From: Pseudomonas abietaniphila
Lineage (GTDB): Bacteria > Pseudomonadota > Gammaproteobacteria > Pseudomonadales > Pseudomonadaceae
NCBI RefSeq assembly: GCF_039697315.1
Contig: NZ_CP155619.1
Span: 4,650,001-4,714,000 of the forward strand
DNA: 64,000 bases
Direction of reading: 5' to 3'
Below are positions 1 to 8,568 of the stretch, one piece after another. Below the pieces are notes generated by a model. That model did no database searches. It was not told the origin of the DNA and was given only the letters and a program-made list of their open reading frames with translations. The position numbers and the translations under genes were made by a program. The first letter of the stretch is position 1. Each line of letters begins with the position of its first letter.

Positions 1-375
1 CTCGAATTCGAAGGTCTCCAGAGTGCGCAGCAGTTGTTCCAGGTGACGCTTGCCGATACCGGCCTGCCAGTCGTGGGAAAGCGCCTTTGGCGCGCCGACC
101 TCTTGCAGGATGGCGTCAGCGATCTCGTCGTAGCGGTCCATGAAGGCGGCAAGAATGCTTTGCAGCAGCTGTGTGCGCTGAGCCGGTGATGTTTCCGCGA
201 AAGAGGGAAACGCGCGCCGTGCTGCGATCACGGCGGCTTCCACGTCGTCCAGATTGCCCAAGGCGATTTCGCCGAACGCCTGCTCGGTGGCAGGGTTGAT
301 CACCGGCAGGCGGGTGCTGCTGCAGGGTTCGACCCAGCGGCCATCGATATAAAACTTCAGGGCGTTTCGCATCAT
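1..375 (-). CDS. Aldehyde dehydrogenase family protein, N-terminal part (cut by window edge)
   Basis: An open frame runs leftward from ATG at 375 (a second ATG lies at 372) to the window edge with no stop. The visible ~125 residues start MMRNALKFYIDGRWVEP and continue with a VINPATEQAFGEIALG segment, the classic N-terminal strand region of NAD(P)-dependent aldehyde dehydrogenases. The catalytic Cys and Glu lie outside the window. It is divergent from the LysR gene at 522, so that regulator is a plausible controller. Together with the neighbouring amine-oxidase-type genes it would oxidise an aldehyde intermediate. The substrate cannot be told from this fragment. Confidence 0.85.
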   Translation of the reverse strand, partial: MMRNALKFYIDGRWVEPCSSTRLPVINPATEQAFGEIALGNLDDVEAAVIAARRAFPSFAETSPAQRTQLLQSILAAFMDRYDEIADAILQEVGAPKALSHDWQAGIGKRHLEQLLRTLETFEFE

Positions 376-521
376 CGGGGCAGTCTCGTGGGGAGTATGA
401 AGAAGGGGCGCACATCGGCTGGCCGGTGGCCGAAAAGCTGCGGGCGGTCGCTCGCAAGAATAGCCCCGGTTTTTTTCAGCCGGCAATTTACTAATAGTTG
501 TGAGAGGCATAAGCTCAGGTC

Positions 522-1469
522 ATGTCTACTCTTCGTCGAAAGCTCCCCAGTTCCAGTTCGTTGTTCGTCTTTGAAGCCGCCGCCCGTTGTGGCAGCTTCA
601 CCCGAGCGGCGGATGAATTGTGCGTCAGTCAGCCGGCGGTCAGTCGCATGTTGTCGCGCCTGGAAGAGCACCTGGGCGTACAGCTTTTCGAGCGGGTTCG
701 TGGCGGTGCGCGGCTGACCGAGAGCGGCAGCATTTTGTATCGTCGGGTGCAGGAAGGGTTCAGCACCATCGAGTCGGCGATCAGTGAAATCGAAGCGAGA
801 GCGACGGGCATCGAGACCGTCACGTTGTCGGTGTCAACCGCGTTCACCACCCATTGGCTGATGCCTCGAATGAGCCGGTTCAGTCAGCGGTTCCCCACTG
901 TCGACATGCGATATCAGTTGATGTCCGGCAGGATCGGTGGCCCGTTGGTGGACGTTGATCTGGGCATGCGCTACCTCGACGTCGGAAGCCTGAAACCCAC
1001 GGAAAGTCTGGTCATTCCCGAAATAACGCTGCCCGTTTGCAACCCTCAATACCTGGCTGATGTGCTGCAAGGAAAGGGTAAGAAACGGTCCCCGACCCTG
1101 ATCAGCATGGACAACCAGGAACGCGAATGGGCCTCGGCTTTTGAAACGGCGGGCCGTACGGTCAACACCCTGGTGTTTTCCGATTATGCCGTGGTGGTTC
1201 AGGCTGCGTTGCTCGGCCAGGGCATGGCGCTGGGTTGGCTGAATGTGATCTCGAACTCGCTGTGCAAAGGCGAACTGGTGCCCGCGATCGATGCGTGCCG
1301 GGTCACCTCCCGTCGATGCTGTCTGGTGGTGCCGGCCAATCGTCCGGTCCGGCCGATCGTGGAAAATGTACGCGACTGGATCATCGAAGAAATGCGCGCG
1401 GACATGCTCGAAATCGACGCGCTCTACCCTCATCTGAGGTTGGGATCGATCCTCGAATCCCACCGTTGA
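522..1469 (+). CDS. LysR-family transcriptional regulator (GcvA-like)
   Basis: This 315-residue protein has the normal LysR length. Residues ~10-65 form the winged HTH (FEAAARCGSFTRAADEL, VSQPAVSRMLSRLEEHLG). The rest is a periplasmic-binding-protein-like effector domain, with the VSTAFTTHWLMPRMSRF stretch typical of the GcvA/AmpR subgroup. It starts at ATG 522 and is divergent from the aldehyde dehydrogenase at 375; the 146-bp gap is the usual place for LysR sites, though no clear T-N11-A box was singled out. The HAD/oxidase/cupin genes follow on the same strand after 142 bp and may also be targets. The effector is unknown. Confidence 0.9.
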   Translation: MSTLRRKLPSSSSLFVFEAAARCGSFTRAADELCVSQPAVSRMLSRLEEHLGVQLFERVRGGARLTESGSILYRRVQEGFSTIESAISEIEARATGIETVTLSVSTAFTTHWLMPRMSRFSQRFPTVDMRYQLMSGRIGGPLVDVDLGMRYLDVGSLKPTESLVIPEITLPVCNPQYLADVLQGKGKKRSPTLISMDNQEREWASAFETAGRTVNTLVFSDYAVVVQAALLGQGMALGWLNVISNSLCKGELVPAIDACRVTSRRCCLVVPANRPVRPIVENVRDWIIEEMRADMLEIDALYPHLRLGSILESHR

Positions 1470-1611
1470 GCACAGGTACCGCACCCCGAGTAGAAAAACA
1501 GTAGGTTATGCCTCCAGGGCAGGGCAAAACAGAATATTGCGCGAGAGAGCGGGCAGATAATGAGTCCGTCCAGTCAGTTTCACCCTCACGACTTTTCTTG
1601 CGGAGCGCCCT

Positions 1612-2316
1612 ATGTCTTTCAAGCAGTTCAAAGCCCTGACGTTCGACGTCGTCGGTACCCTGATCGATTTCGAAGCCGGCATCCTCGCCCATGTGCGAGA
1701 AGTCGCGGGTGACGCGGGCAAAGCCTGCACCGACGACGACATCCTGAAAGCTTACCGTGAAGCACGCGCCTCCACCGACTCCGGCTGGTGGCCCGATGAT
1801 CTGGAGCGTTGCTACCACGTCATCGCTTCCAGGCTCGGGCTGCCGGATAACGATGATTACGCCAAAGGCCTGGCGCAGTCGGTTAAAAATTTCCCTGCAT
1901 TTCCTGATTCGGTTGAAGCCCTCAAACGCCTGCGCAAACACTTCAAGCTGGTGGCGACGACCAACTCGCAGATCTGGGCGCTCAATCATATGGCCGAAAC
2001 GCTGGATCATCCGTTTGACGTCCGCGTGACCGTCGATGATGTGCGTTTCGAGAAGCCCGATCCGCAGTTTTTTGCCTACACCCGTGGCGTCCTGGCGACC
2101 CAGGGCATCCTGTTCGAAAACATCCTCCACGTTGCCCAGAGCCAGTACCACGACATCGGCGTCGCCATGCGTCTCGGTTACCAGACGTGCTGGATCGAGC
2201 GCCGTTTCGCTCAGAAGGGCACGGGCGGCACGCTGGAGTCTGAGCGCACCGAACCGCATTACCACTTCACTTCGCTGGCGCAATTGGCCGACGCAGTCGA
2301 GAAAGAGCTGGGTTGA
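1612..2316 (+). CDS. HAD-superfamily hydrolase, 2-haloacid-dehalogenase type
   Basis: The protein has 234 residues and GGAG lies 6 nt before ATG 1612. Motif I is TFDVVGTL near residue 10: the nucleophilic Asp is present but the residue two further on is Val, not the Asp of phosphatases. This is the arrangement of L-2-haloacid dehalogenases (DxYGTL). Motif II is ATTNS (~residue 117), motif III RFEKPDP (~145) and motif IV QSQYHD (~180). It may act on a small acid rather than a phosphate ester. It heads the plus-strand group with the FAD oxidase and cupin. A degenerate paralogue lies at 5053-5739. Confidence 0.85.
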   Translation: MSFKQFKALTFDVVGTLIDFEAGILAHVREVAGDAGKACTDDDILKAYREARASTDSGWWPDDLERCYHVIASRLGLPDNDDYAKGLAQSVKNFPAFPDSVEALKRLRKHFKLVATTNSQIWALNHMAETLDHPFDVRVTVDDVRFEKPDPQFFAYTRGVLATQGILFENILHVAQSQYHDIGVAMRLGYQTCWIERRFAQKGTGGTLESERTEPHYHFTSLAQLADAVEKELG

Positions 2317-2385
2317 TCTCCGCGGCGCTCTGGGCCTGCTCACCCTGGCCATGGGCGCCAGTCCTCATTTAGCCGAGACGCTGGC

Positions 2386-3669
2386 ATGACTGTTCAGAGC
2401 TTATGGGCGGCCACCGCCCAACCTGCACCTGCGCTGCAATCGCTGGAAGGCGAGCGTCAGTGCGACGTGGTGATCATCGGTGCCGGCTACACCGGCCTCT
2501 CGGCGGCGCGTCACATCGCTGAGAGCGGCCGCGAGCCGCTGATCGTCGAAGCCAATACCCTGGCGTGGGGTGCGAGCGGGCGAAACGGCGGTGTGGTTTC
2601 ACCGAAGTTTCGAGTCGGTTTCTCCACCCTCATGTCGCGCTTCGGTCGCGACACGGCCTTACAGATGTACCGTACCGGTTACGCGGCGGTGGACAGCCTG
2701 GTCGAAACGGTGGAGAGCCTTGGCTTGACGGCGGCCAACCTGCAGATGGCAGGGCATATCGCTGCCGCCCATAACGCTCATGCGCTCGGCGGCCTGGAAT
2801 CGACCGCTCAGTGGATCAAGCGCGAAACCGGCGGCGAGTCGTCGGTGATGATATCCGCCGACCAGGTCTGCGAGATGACCGGCGCCACGATTTTTGCCGG
2901 TGGCCTGCTGACGCCTCGGGCGGGCGGTATCCATCCCCTTAATTACGCCCGCGGGATCGCGCAGCATCTGGTCGACCGGGGCGTGAAACTGTTCATCAAC
3001 AGCCCTGCGCAGGAGGTCCGTCGCGAAGGTGAGCGGATCATCGTGCAGACGCCACAGGGACGCATCAGCGCCCGGCAAGTGATCTACGCCACCAACGGCT
3101 ACTCGGATCAGACCCGGGTAACCGACACGCTGCACCGCCGCCTGATACCGTTCCGCAGTGCGATCATCGCCACAGAATCGCTGCCTGCGTCTGTCCTTGC
3201 CACGATCATGCCGGGCGGCCAGGTGTGCGGCGACACCAAGCGCATGCTGCGCTGGTTCAGGGTGATCGGCGATCGGTTGATCTTCGGCGGACGGGGTGCA
3301 TTTGGCAAAGACGATTCACAGAGCGCTTTTGATGATCTGCAACGCAGCATGGGGGTGGTTTTTCCCGTCCTGCGTGACCAGAAAATCGCGTATCGCTGGT
3401 CTGGCCTGGTCGCCATGACGCTGGACTATCTGCCCCACGCCGGGCAGCTGGACGACCGCAGTTTCTACGCCATCGGCTACAACGGCGGCGGAGTGGCGAT
3501 GTCGACGTGGATGGGCAAGCAACTGTCTGCCATGACGGCGGGCGAGAAGGTCGATCTCGGTCTGTTGGCGGGCGACCATTTCAAACCGATTCCCTTGCAT
3601 GCCTTTCGTGCGCCCGGCGTTCGCTTGGCGGCGGGTTGGCAGCAATTTCTTGATGTCATCGGACGATGA
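2386..3669 (+). CDS. FAD-dependent amine oxidase/oxidoreductase (DAO family, PuuB/OrdL-like)
   Basis: This 427-residue protein of the D-amino-acid-oxidase fold has a Rossmann motif IIGAGYTGLSAARHIAESG at ~31-50, then LIVEANTLAWGASGRNGG, the signature of gamma-glutamylputrescine oxidase-like enzymes, and a C-terminal FAD-contact stretch YAIGYNGGGVAMSTWMG at ~365. Such enzymes oxidise secondary or primary amines to aldehydes, which the nearby aldehyde dehydrogenases could take on. It lies 69 bp after the HAD gene and 15 bp before the cupin gene, so the three are likely co-transcribed. The ribosome site before ATG 2386 is weak. The exact amine is not known. Confidence 0.85.
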   Translation: MTVQSLWAATAQPAPALQSLEGERQCDVVIIGAGYTGLSAARHIAESGREPLIVEANTLAWGASGRNGGVVSPKFRVGFSTLMSRFGRDTALQMYRTGYAAVDSLVETVESLGLTAANLQMAGHIAAAHNAHALGGLESTAQWIKRETGGESSVMISADQVCEMTGATIFAGGLLTPRAGGIHPLNYARGIAQHLVDRGVKLFINSPAQEVRREGERIIVQTPQGRISARQVIYATNGYSDQTRVTDTLHRRLIPFRSAIIATESLPASVLATIMPGGQVCGDTKRMLRWFRVIGDRLIFGGRGAFGKDDSQSAFDDLQRSMGVVFPVLRDQKIAYRWSGLVAMTLDYLPHAGQLDDRSFYAIGYNGGGVAMSTWMGKQLSAMTAGEKVDLGLLAGDHFKPIPLHAFRAPGVRLAAGWQQFLDVIGR

Positions 3670-3684
3670 GCGAGCGTTAAGCGT

Positions 3685-4395
3685 ATGCCACCGATTTTGC
3701 ACTACACCCATCCCCATGCTGAGCGCCAGATGCCTTGCGCGGCGTTTGCATTGCACGGCGATCCACTGGCTGCGGGGCGTGTGATCCATTTCCACGATCC
3801 TTTACAGGGGTATGCCGCAGGCAGCAGTATCAGCGTCGGCGCGAACCTGTTGATCGAGGATTTTCCCTGGGTCGAACTGGGGGTTGTCGAAGCGGGCGAG
3901 TTGCGTTTGCAGGGCGACGGCTTCGACCTTCAACTCAGTGCCGGCGATTGCTTCGTGGTGCCGCGAGGCGTTCACGTCCGGTGGCATCACCGGGGGCCGT
4001 TACGTCGACTGTTCATGGCGTTTCCAGGCCTTGAAGCCTGCTCGGACATGCCCAAGGTGCCCATCCGGCTCGATCTGTCCCAACCCCTCAGCGAAGCCAG
4101 TCCGCCAGCTGCCAGCGTGCTGCTGACGCCGACGCCAAAAGCCTGGAGCGAGACGCTCTTCAGCGTCGCCAGCCTGCGGATTGGCCTGTGGCAATGCGAG
4201 CCGTATGCGCGCAGGCAAGTTGAACCGGCCTACACCGAACTGATGTTCATCCTGGAAGGCGCAGTGACCCTGACCGCCGACCAGGGCGAGCGTCATGTCA
4301 TACGTTCGGGGGAAGTTGTTGTGGTGCCCAGAGGCGCGACCAACGCATGGGCCAGCGAGGAAACCGTGCGCAAGGTGTTTTGCATTCTGGGGTGA
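3685..4395 (+). CDS. Bicupin-type protein (cupin domain-containing)
   Basis: A 236-residue protein with two small beta-barrel segments. The first has SAGDCFVVPRGVHVRWHH (~residues 90-107), and the second has YTELMFILEGAVTLTADQGE with SGEVVVVPRGATNAW near the C terminus. There is no HTH and no signal peptide, so it is cytosolic and enzymatic or ligand-binding rather than an AraC regulator. It follows the FAD oxidase by 15 bp and is very likely in its operon. Cupins of this second type (DUF861-like) often sit beside amine oxidases. The reaction is unknown. Confidence 0.75.
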   Translation: MPPILHYTHPHAERQMPCAAFALHGDPLAAGRVIHFHDPLQGYAAGSSISVGANLLIEDFPWVELGVVEAGELRLQGDGFDLQLSAGDCFVVPRGVHVRWHHRGPLRRLFMAFPGLEACSDMPKVPIRLDLSQPLSEASPPAASVLLTPTPKAWSETLFSVASLRIGLWQCEPYARRQVEPAYTELMFILEGAVTLTADQGERHVIRSGEVVVVPRGATNAWASEETVRKVFCILG

Positions 4396-4522
4396 TCGCG
4401 CTCGTGCGTGGTTGCGCTGATACAGAAACGCCGAACGGTTTGACTGTCACTGGGCGGCAGATCGCGGGCACCCGCGCTTCCTCGCCTTTCGGGCAGAAGC
4501 GCGATGCGATAAGCGGAAGGAA

Positions 4523-5014
4523 TCAAACGGCCCTGACCAGGCTCCGCAAAGGCACTGTGCTCTTGACCACCGGCGACTTGATCACGATGTAGCTGAAGTA
4601 TTTTTCGATGCCGATGTTCTTGTCCAGAATCGACTCCATCAGCTCCTGATAGTGCTGGATGCTGCTGCACAGGAAGCGCACCAGGTAGTCATAACCGCCG
4701 CTGATCAGATGGCACTCCAGCACCTCGTCGATATTGCGAATGCTCGATTCGAATTTCACGAAGTCGGCGCGCTTGTGATCTGAGAGGGTCATCTCAGTGA
4801 AGACCGTCACTGAGTTGGCAAACTTGGCCAGATTGACGTGGGCTTCGTAGCCGCTGATATAACCCGCAGATTCAAGACGTTTGACACGCTGCAGGCAGGG
4901 GCTGGGCGACAGGCCGACGGCCTCGGCGAGGCTGACGTTGGTCATGCGCCCGTCTTTCTGTAACTGAACCAGAATGTTGATATCGATACGATCGAGCTTG
5001 GTTGCAGCGTCCAT
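4523..5014 (-). CDS. Lrp/AsnC-family transcriptional regulator
   Basis: At 163 residues it has the standard Lrp length. The N-terminal HTH reads LDRIDINILVQLQKDGRMTN followed by VSLAEAVGLSPSPCLQRVKRLE; the C-terminal RAM domain includes VLECHLISGGYDYLVRF. GAGG lies 9 nt before ATG 5014. It is the last minus-strand gene of the island, 38 bp after the degenerate HAD gene, so it may be co-transcribed with gabT or have its own promoter. A member in such a place commonly senses an amino-acid-like substrate and controls the adjacent catabolic operon; that role is inferred. Confidence 0.9.
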   Translation of the reverse strand: MDAATKLDRIDINILVQLQKDGRMTNVSLAEAVGLSPSPCLQRVKRLESAGYISGYEAHVNLAKFANSVTVFTEMTLSDHKRADFVKFESSIRNIDEVLECHLISGGYDYLVRFLCSSIQHYQELMESILDKNIGIEKYFSYIVIKSPVVKSTVPLRSLVRAV

Positions 5015-5052
5015 TGATCAGTCCTCGCAATGTCAAATCCGGGCCGTCGGTC

Positions 5053-5739
5053 TCAGGCGTGCAATGCCTTTTGATGGGCATGTGCAAGGTCGGCAAGGCT
5101 GGCGTACTCACAGCGCTTGCCATCCATTGCCTGAGGCGAATGGTTCCACGGCAGGTTGTGGCCGCGGCGTAAGGTGCACACCGGAAAATCCACCCGATCG
5201 GTCCACGGGTCGTCGGTTTCCGTACTGCGCACCGGTAACAACGCTGAACGCTCCAGGCCCAGGCGGTGCAGCTCGCGTTCAAGGCTGCGGTGCCAGTCGT
5301 CGTCACGGGGTTCGATGATTGCATCAAATTCCACCGGCAGCCGACGGCTGAGCGCTGTCACATCAATCCCATGGGGTGGGGCGATCAGTATCAAACGGTA
5401 GAACTTGCTCAGGTACTGAAGGGCACCAGGAGCATCCTCGAAAATCGGCCACTGGGCGCAAGAGCTACTGAACGCCACACTTTCATCCCAGCCCGGGATG
5501 ATTTGCAATTGTTGCGCCACCCGTTGGTATAGCTGTCCGTGAAAAGCTGTCGCGCTCACCGGCATCGCCCGTGCGGCAAGCTCCTCTGCCACCTGTCGAT
5601 AAGTGCTCAGCAATTGCGCATCACTGGTCACCGATTCACTTTGCACTGCCAGCGGTCGCAGGCCCTCAAGAATGCCCCGTTCACGATCAACCAGGGTGGC
5701 GAATGACAGGCCCAAAGCCTTGTACTGCGTAACTCTCAT
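5053..5739 (-). CDS. Degenerate HAD-like protein (probable pseudoenzyme)
   Basis: ATG 5739 is preferred over an upstream ATG at 5769 because GGAG lies 6 nt before it and the N terminus MRVTQYKAL then lines up with MSFKQFKAL of the HAD protein at 1612. The match continues as TLVDRERGIL against TLIDFEAGIL, and both end in an ASLADLA/TSLAQLA helix. All catalytic motifs are changed: the FDVVGT nucleophile stretch has become LSFAT with one residue lost, motif II is IAPPHG, and the motif III Lys and motif IV Asp pattern are gone. The frame is intact over 228 residues, so it is maintained, perhaps as a binding or regulatory protein. It lies between gabT and the Lrp gene. Confidence 0.7.
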   Translation of the reverse strand: MRVTQYKALGLSFATLVDRERGILEGLRPLAVQSESVTSDAQLLSTYRQVAEELAARAMPVSATAFHGQLYQRVAQQLQIIPGWDESVAFSSSCAQWPIFEDAPGALQYLSKFYRLILIAPPHGIDVTALSRRLPVEFDAIIEPRDDDWHRSLERELHRLGLERSALLPVRSTETDDPWTDRVDFPVCTLRRGHNLPWNHSPQAMDGKRCEYASLADLAHAHQKALHA

Positions 5740-5789
5740 GATCTGCTCCAGAGTAAGGCTTTCGCGCATCCATTAACCTTCAAGCCCAA

Positions 5790-5818
5790 GGCCCGACAGT
5801 GCATTCGCAGGTCGGGCC
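5790..5818. repeat. Hairpin between gabT and the degenerate HAD gene
   Basis: GGCCCGAC (5790-5797) and GTCGGGCC (5811-5818) are perfect 8-bp arms around 13 bases, in the 89-bp gap. No T-run follows on the minus strand, so it is more likely an mRNA stability or attenuation hairpin than a terminator. Confidence 0.5.
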
Positions 5819-5828
5819 GACACCTCGT

Positions 5829-7118
5829 TCAGCAGGCGGCCGCCAATGCCTTTTCCAGCATTTGCAGCGCCTCGGCCACCTGTTCCGGCGTCGTCACCAA
5901 GGGTGCGAGGAAACGCACGACGTTACGGTGTACACCGCACTTGATCACCAGCAAGCCGGCGTGGCGGGCTTCGTCGATGACCTTCTGTGCCAGCGCCGCA
6001 TCAGGGGTCTGATGGGCATCGTCGGCGACCATTTCGATGGCCTGCATGAAGCCCAGGCCGCGCACGTCGCCGATTCTCGGGTAGCGCTTTTGCAAGCCCT
6101 GCAAACCTTCGCTGAGCTGCGCGGCCAGTCTCTCGCCTTGCGCCAGCAGATCCTGCTCTTCGAAAAGATCGAGTACGGCCAGTGCCGCAGCACAAGCCAC
6201 TGCGTTGCCGCCGTAAGTTCCGCCCAGACCGCCGGGCGTTGGAGCGTCCATGATGTCGGCGCGACCGACCACGCCGGACAGCGGCATACCGCCGGCCAGG
6301 CTCTTGGCGACGGTGACCAGGTCAGGCTGGATGTCAGCATGCTGGAAGCCGAACATCGTGCCGGTACGCCCGAATCCAGCCTGGATTTCATCGAGGATCA
6401 ACACGATGCCGTGTTGGGTGCAGCGTGCGCGCAGGGCTTGCAGGAATGCCTTGGGTGCGGCCAGAAAGCCGCCGTCGCCCTGGACGGGCTCGATGATGAT
6501 GGCGGCCACACGGTCCGGCGCGACGTCGGTGGCGAACAGTTCATCGAGTTCGGCCAGCGCGTCGTCGCTGCTGATGCCGCGATAGGCGTTGGGGTAGGTC
6601 GCGTGGTAGATCTCGGCGGGGAAGGGGCCGAAGTTCTGCTTGTAGGGCTGGCTCATGCCGGTCAGGGTCACGCCGAGCAACGTGCGCCCATGGAACCCTC
6701 CACGGAAGGAAATCACAGCGGTCCGGTTGGTGTAACCACGGGCGATTTTGACGGCATTTTCTACGGCTTCGGCGCCCGAGGTGAACAACACGCTTTTGTA
6801 GTGGGCGTCGCCGCCGATCATTTTGTTCAGCCGGGCGGCGACCTCAATGTAGTTCTCATAGGCAACCACTTGAAAGCTGGCGTGAGAGATCTCACCGACC
6901 TGACGCCTTACGGCCTCAACGACCTTGGGATGGTTATGGCCAACGTTGAGAACGCCAATACCGCCAACGAAATCCAGATAGCGCTTGCCATCGACGTCCC
7001 ACAACTCGGCGCCTTGCGCTTTTGCGGCAACGATGGGGTGAGCGGTGGCGATGCCGCGAGGCACGTTGTGTTCACGCAGGGCCAGCAGGCGTTGGTTTTC
7101 AGTCAGTGCAGAATTCAT
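5829..7118 (-). CDS. gabT: 4-aminobutyrate aminotransferase, PLP class III
   Basis: Start ATG 7118 is chosen because GGAG lies 6 nt upstream and the protein then starts MNSALTENQR, the normal GabT length (429 residues). Visible features are FTSGAEAVENAVK (~113-125), FRGGFHGRT (~138-146), IIIEPVQGDGGF (~207), LDEIQAGFGRTG (~242) and the PLP lysine in TVAKSLAGG (Lys ~272). It transfers the amino group of GABA, or a similar omega-amino acid, to 2-oxoglutarate, giving succinate semialdehyde for GabD. It sits downstream of the ABC ATPase with a 215-bp gap holding a hairpin. Related diamine or beta-alanine transaminases cannot be fully excluded. Confidence 0.9.
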   Translation of the reverse strand: MNSALTENQRLLALREHNVPRGIATAHPIVAAKAQGAELWDVDGKRYLDFVGGIGVLNVGHNHPKVVEAVRRQVGEISHASFQVVAYENYIEVAARLNKMIGGDAHYKSVLFTSGAEAVENAVKIARGYTNRTAVISFRGGFHGRTLLGVTLTGMSQPYKQNFGPFPAEIYHATYPNAYRGISSDDALAELDELFATDVAPDRVAAIIIEPVQGDGGFLAAPKAFLQALRARCTQHGIVLILDEIQAGFGRTGTMFGFQHADIQPDLVTVAKSLAGGMPLSGVVGRADIMDAPTPGGLGGTYGGNAVACAAALAVLDLFEEQDLLAQGERLAAQLSEGLQGLQKRYPRIGDVRGLGFMQAIEMVADDAHQTPDAALAQKVIDEARHAGLLVIKCGVHRNVVRFLAPLVTTPEQVAEALQMLEKALAAAC

Positions 7119-7283
7119 CTCGATCTCCGTGAACGCCGAGTTGGCGGTTGATGTGATCAGGATAAGGATTGGCCGGAACCACAAGCGCTGAACTTGGGGC
7201 GGGCGGCGCTGTGATCGACTGTTTTGAGGGGGTGTTACGACATATTTCGCTGCGGTGTTTTTGGCGGGGATGGAGGAGGAATG

Positions 7284-7312
7284 ATCGACCCACGCGAAGC
7301 GTGGGCGCGATC
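7284..7312. repeat. Hairpin between the ABC ATPase gene and gabT
   Basis: GATCG plus CCCACGC and GCGTGGG plus CGATC form a near-perfect stem around GAA, just after the ATPase stop at 7334. There is no T-run. It may set the ratio of transporter to enzyme expression. Confidence 0.45.
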
Positions 7313-7333
7313 AGTGAGCCACGGCCAATTGCA

Positions 7334-8422
7334 TCAGGCGCCGGCCCGTGGCACGACGATGGTGTCTTCCGGGTGCAGGCGCATCATCATCGGCGAGCCG
7401 ATCGGGGGCAGCGACAGGTTGCCTTCGTGGTGGCTCGGCTGGCGCAGGCTGACGGTAGGGCCGCCTTCCAGGTCGACAAAAACTTTCAGGCTTTCACCCT
7501 GGAACACGATGTCGGAAACCCGGCCGCGCAGGCGATTCCACTCGGGGCCGGAACTGTCGTTATCCAGCAGCAGTTTTTCTGACTGCAACGCCAGGAAGAC
7601 ATCCCCGGATGGGGGAATCGGGCGGGTGGTGCGCAACGCAGTGGCGCCCAGCGTCAGACCGTTGTCGGCGCCACGTTGCAGCGGCACCAGCGTGCTCTCA
7701 CCGATAAAGCTGGCGACGAAATCATTGGCCGGATGATCGTGCAGACGGCGCGGCGTATCGACCTGCACCAACTCACCGCCGCGCATGATCGCGATACGGT
7801 CGCTCATGGTCAGGGCTTCACGTTGATCGTGGGTCACGTAGATCATGGTCGCGCCCAGTCGCTTGTGCAGGGCGCGCAGTTCGATCTGCATGATCTCGCG
7901 CAATTGCTTGTCCAGTGCCGACAGAGGTTCGTCCATCAAAATCAGTTTGGGCTCGAAGACAATTGCGCGGGCCAGGGCCACGCGCTGACGCTGGCCGCCG
8001 GAGAGCGCTGCGATGTTGCGGTCTTCGTAGCCCGACAGCTCGACGGTCGCCAGGGCGCTCTTGACCCTGTCCCGGCTCTTGCTCGCGCTTTCACCGCGTG
8101 CGCGCAGCGGGAAGGCGACGTTCTCGCCGACGGTCATGTGCGGGAACAACGCATAGTTCTGAAACACCACGCCGATTTCGCGCTTGTGCGGCGGCATCAA
8201 GGTGACGTCGCGTTCACCGAAGAAAATGCTCCCGGAACTAACCCGAATGAAGCCGCCAAGAATGCTCAGCAACGTGGTCTTACCCGACCCCGAAGGCCCC
8301 AGCAAAGACATGAACTCCCCGGCTTCCACCTTGAGATCCACATTGTTCAGCGCTTTGAGGTTGCCGTAGTGTTTGCACACCTTGTTCACGCTGACCGATT
8401 CAAAACCTTCAGTGAAATTCAT
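7334..8422 (-). CDS. ABC transporter ATP-binding protein (PotA-type, polyamine/GABA-like importer)
   Basis: A 362-residue ATPase: Walker A LLGPSGSGKTT (~40), signature LSGGQRQRVALARAI (~138), Walker B LILMDEPLSALD (~160), switch His in YVTHDQREAL (~198), then a C-terminal TOBE domain. The length and TOBE domain fit the PotA/FbpC subfamily of importers. It works with the permeases at 10280-12004 and the binding protein at 12016, although gabD is inserted between them. All are on the minus strand and likely one operon. The pairing with gabT/gabD suggests the substrate is GABA, a polyamine or a derivative; this is inferred. Confidence 0.9.
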   Translation of the reverse strand: MNFTEGFESVSVNKVCKHYGNLKALNNVDLKVEAGEFMSLLGPSGSGKTTLLSILGGFIRVSSGSIFFGERDVTLMPPHKREIGVVFQNYALFPHMTVGENVAFPLRARGESASKSRDRVKSALATVELSGYEDRNIAALSGGQRQRVALARAIVFEPKLILMDEPLSALDKQLREIMQIELRALHKRLGATMIYVTHDQREALTMSDRIAIMRGGELVQVDTPRRLHDHPANDFVASFIGESTLVPLQRGADNGLTLGATALRTTRPIPPSGDVFLALQSEKLLLDNDSSGPEWNRLRGRVSDIVFQGESLKVFVDLEGGPTVSLRQPSHHEGNLSLPPIGSPMMMRLHPEDTIVVPRAGA

Positions 8423-8512
8423 TAAGCATCCTCCTCTGCAGAGCCGGGGATTACCCGAACCGTCTGCCAGTCATCTGAACACAGGCCCAAACCTGATTCG
8501 TGCCGTATTGGG

Positions 8513-8544
8513 GCGTCGGACCGACAGGATCTGCTGTCCGACGC
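8513..8544. repeat. Hairpin between gabD and the ABC ATPase gene
   Basis: GCGTCGGAC (8513-8521) and GTCCGACGC (8536-8544) are perfect 9-bp arms with a 14-base loop, in the gap between gabD and the ATPase gene. There is no clear T-run. Confidence 0.5.
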
Positions 8545-8568
8545 GTAGGGTGTCAGTCAGTCAGGCAA

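Noticed and set aside
5799..7151. 450-residue plus-strand frame opposite gabT
   Set aside because: It is antisense to a well-supported aminotransferase and has low-complexity His/Gly/Val composition.
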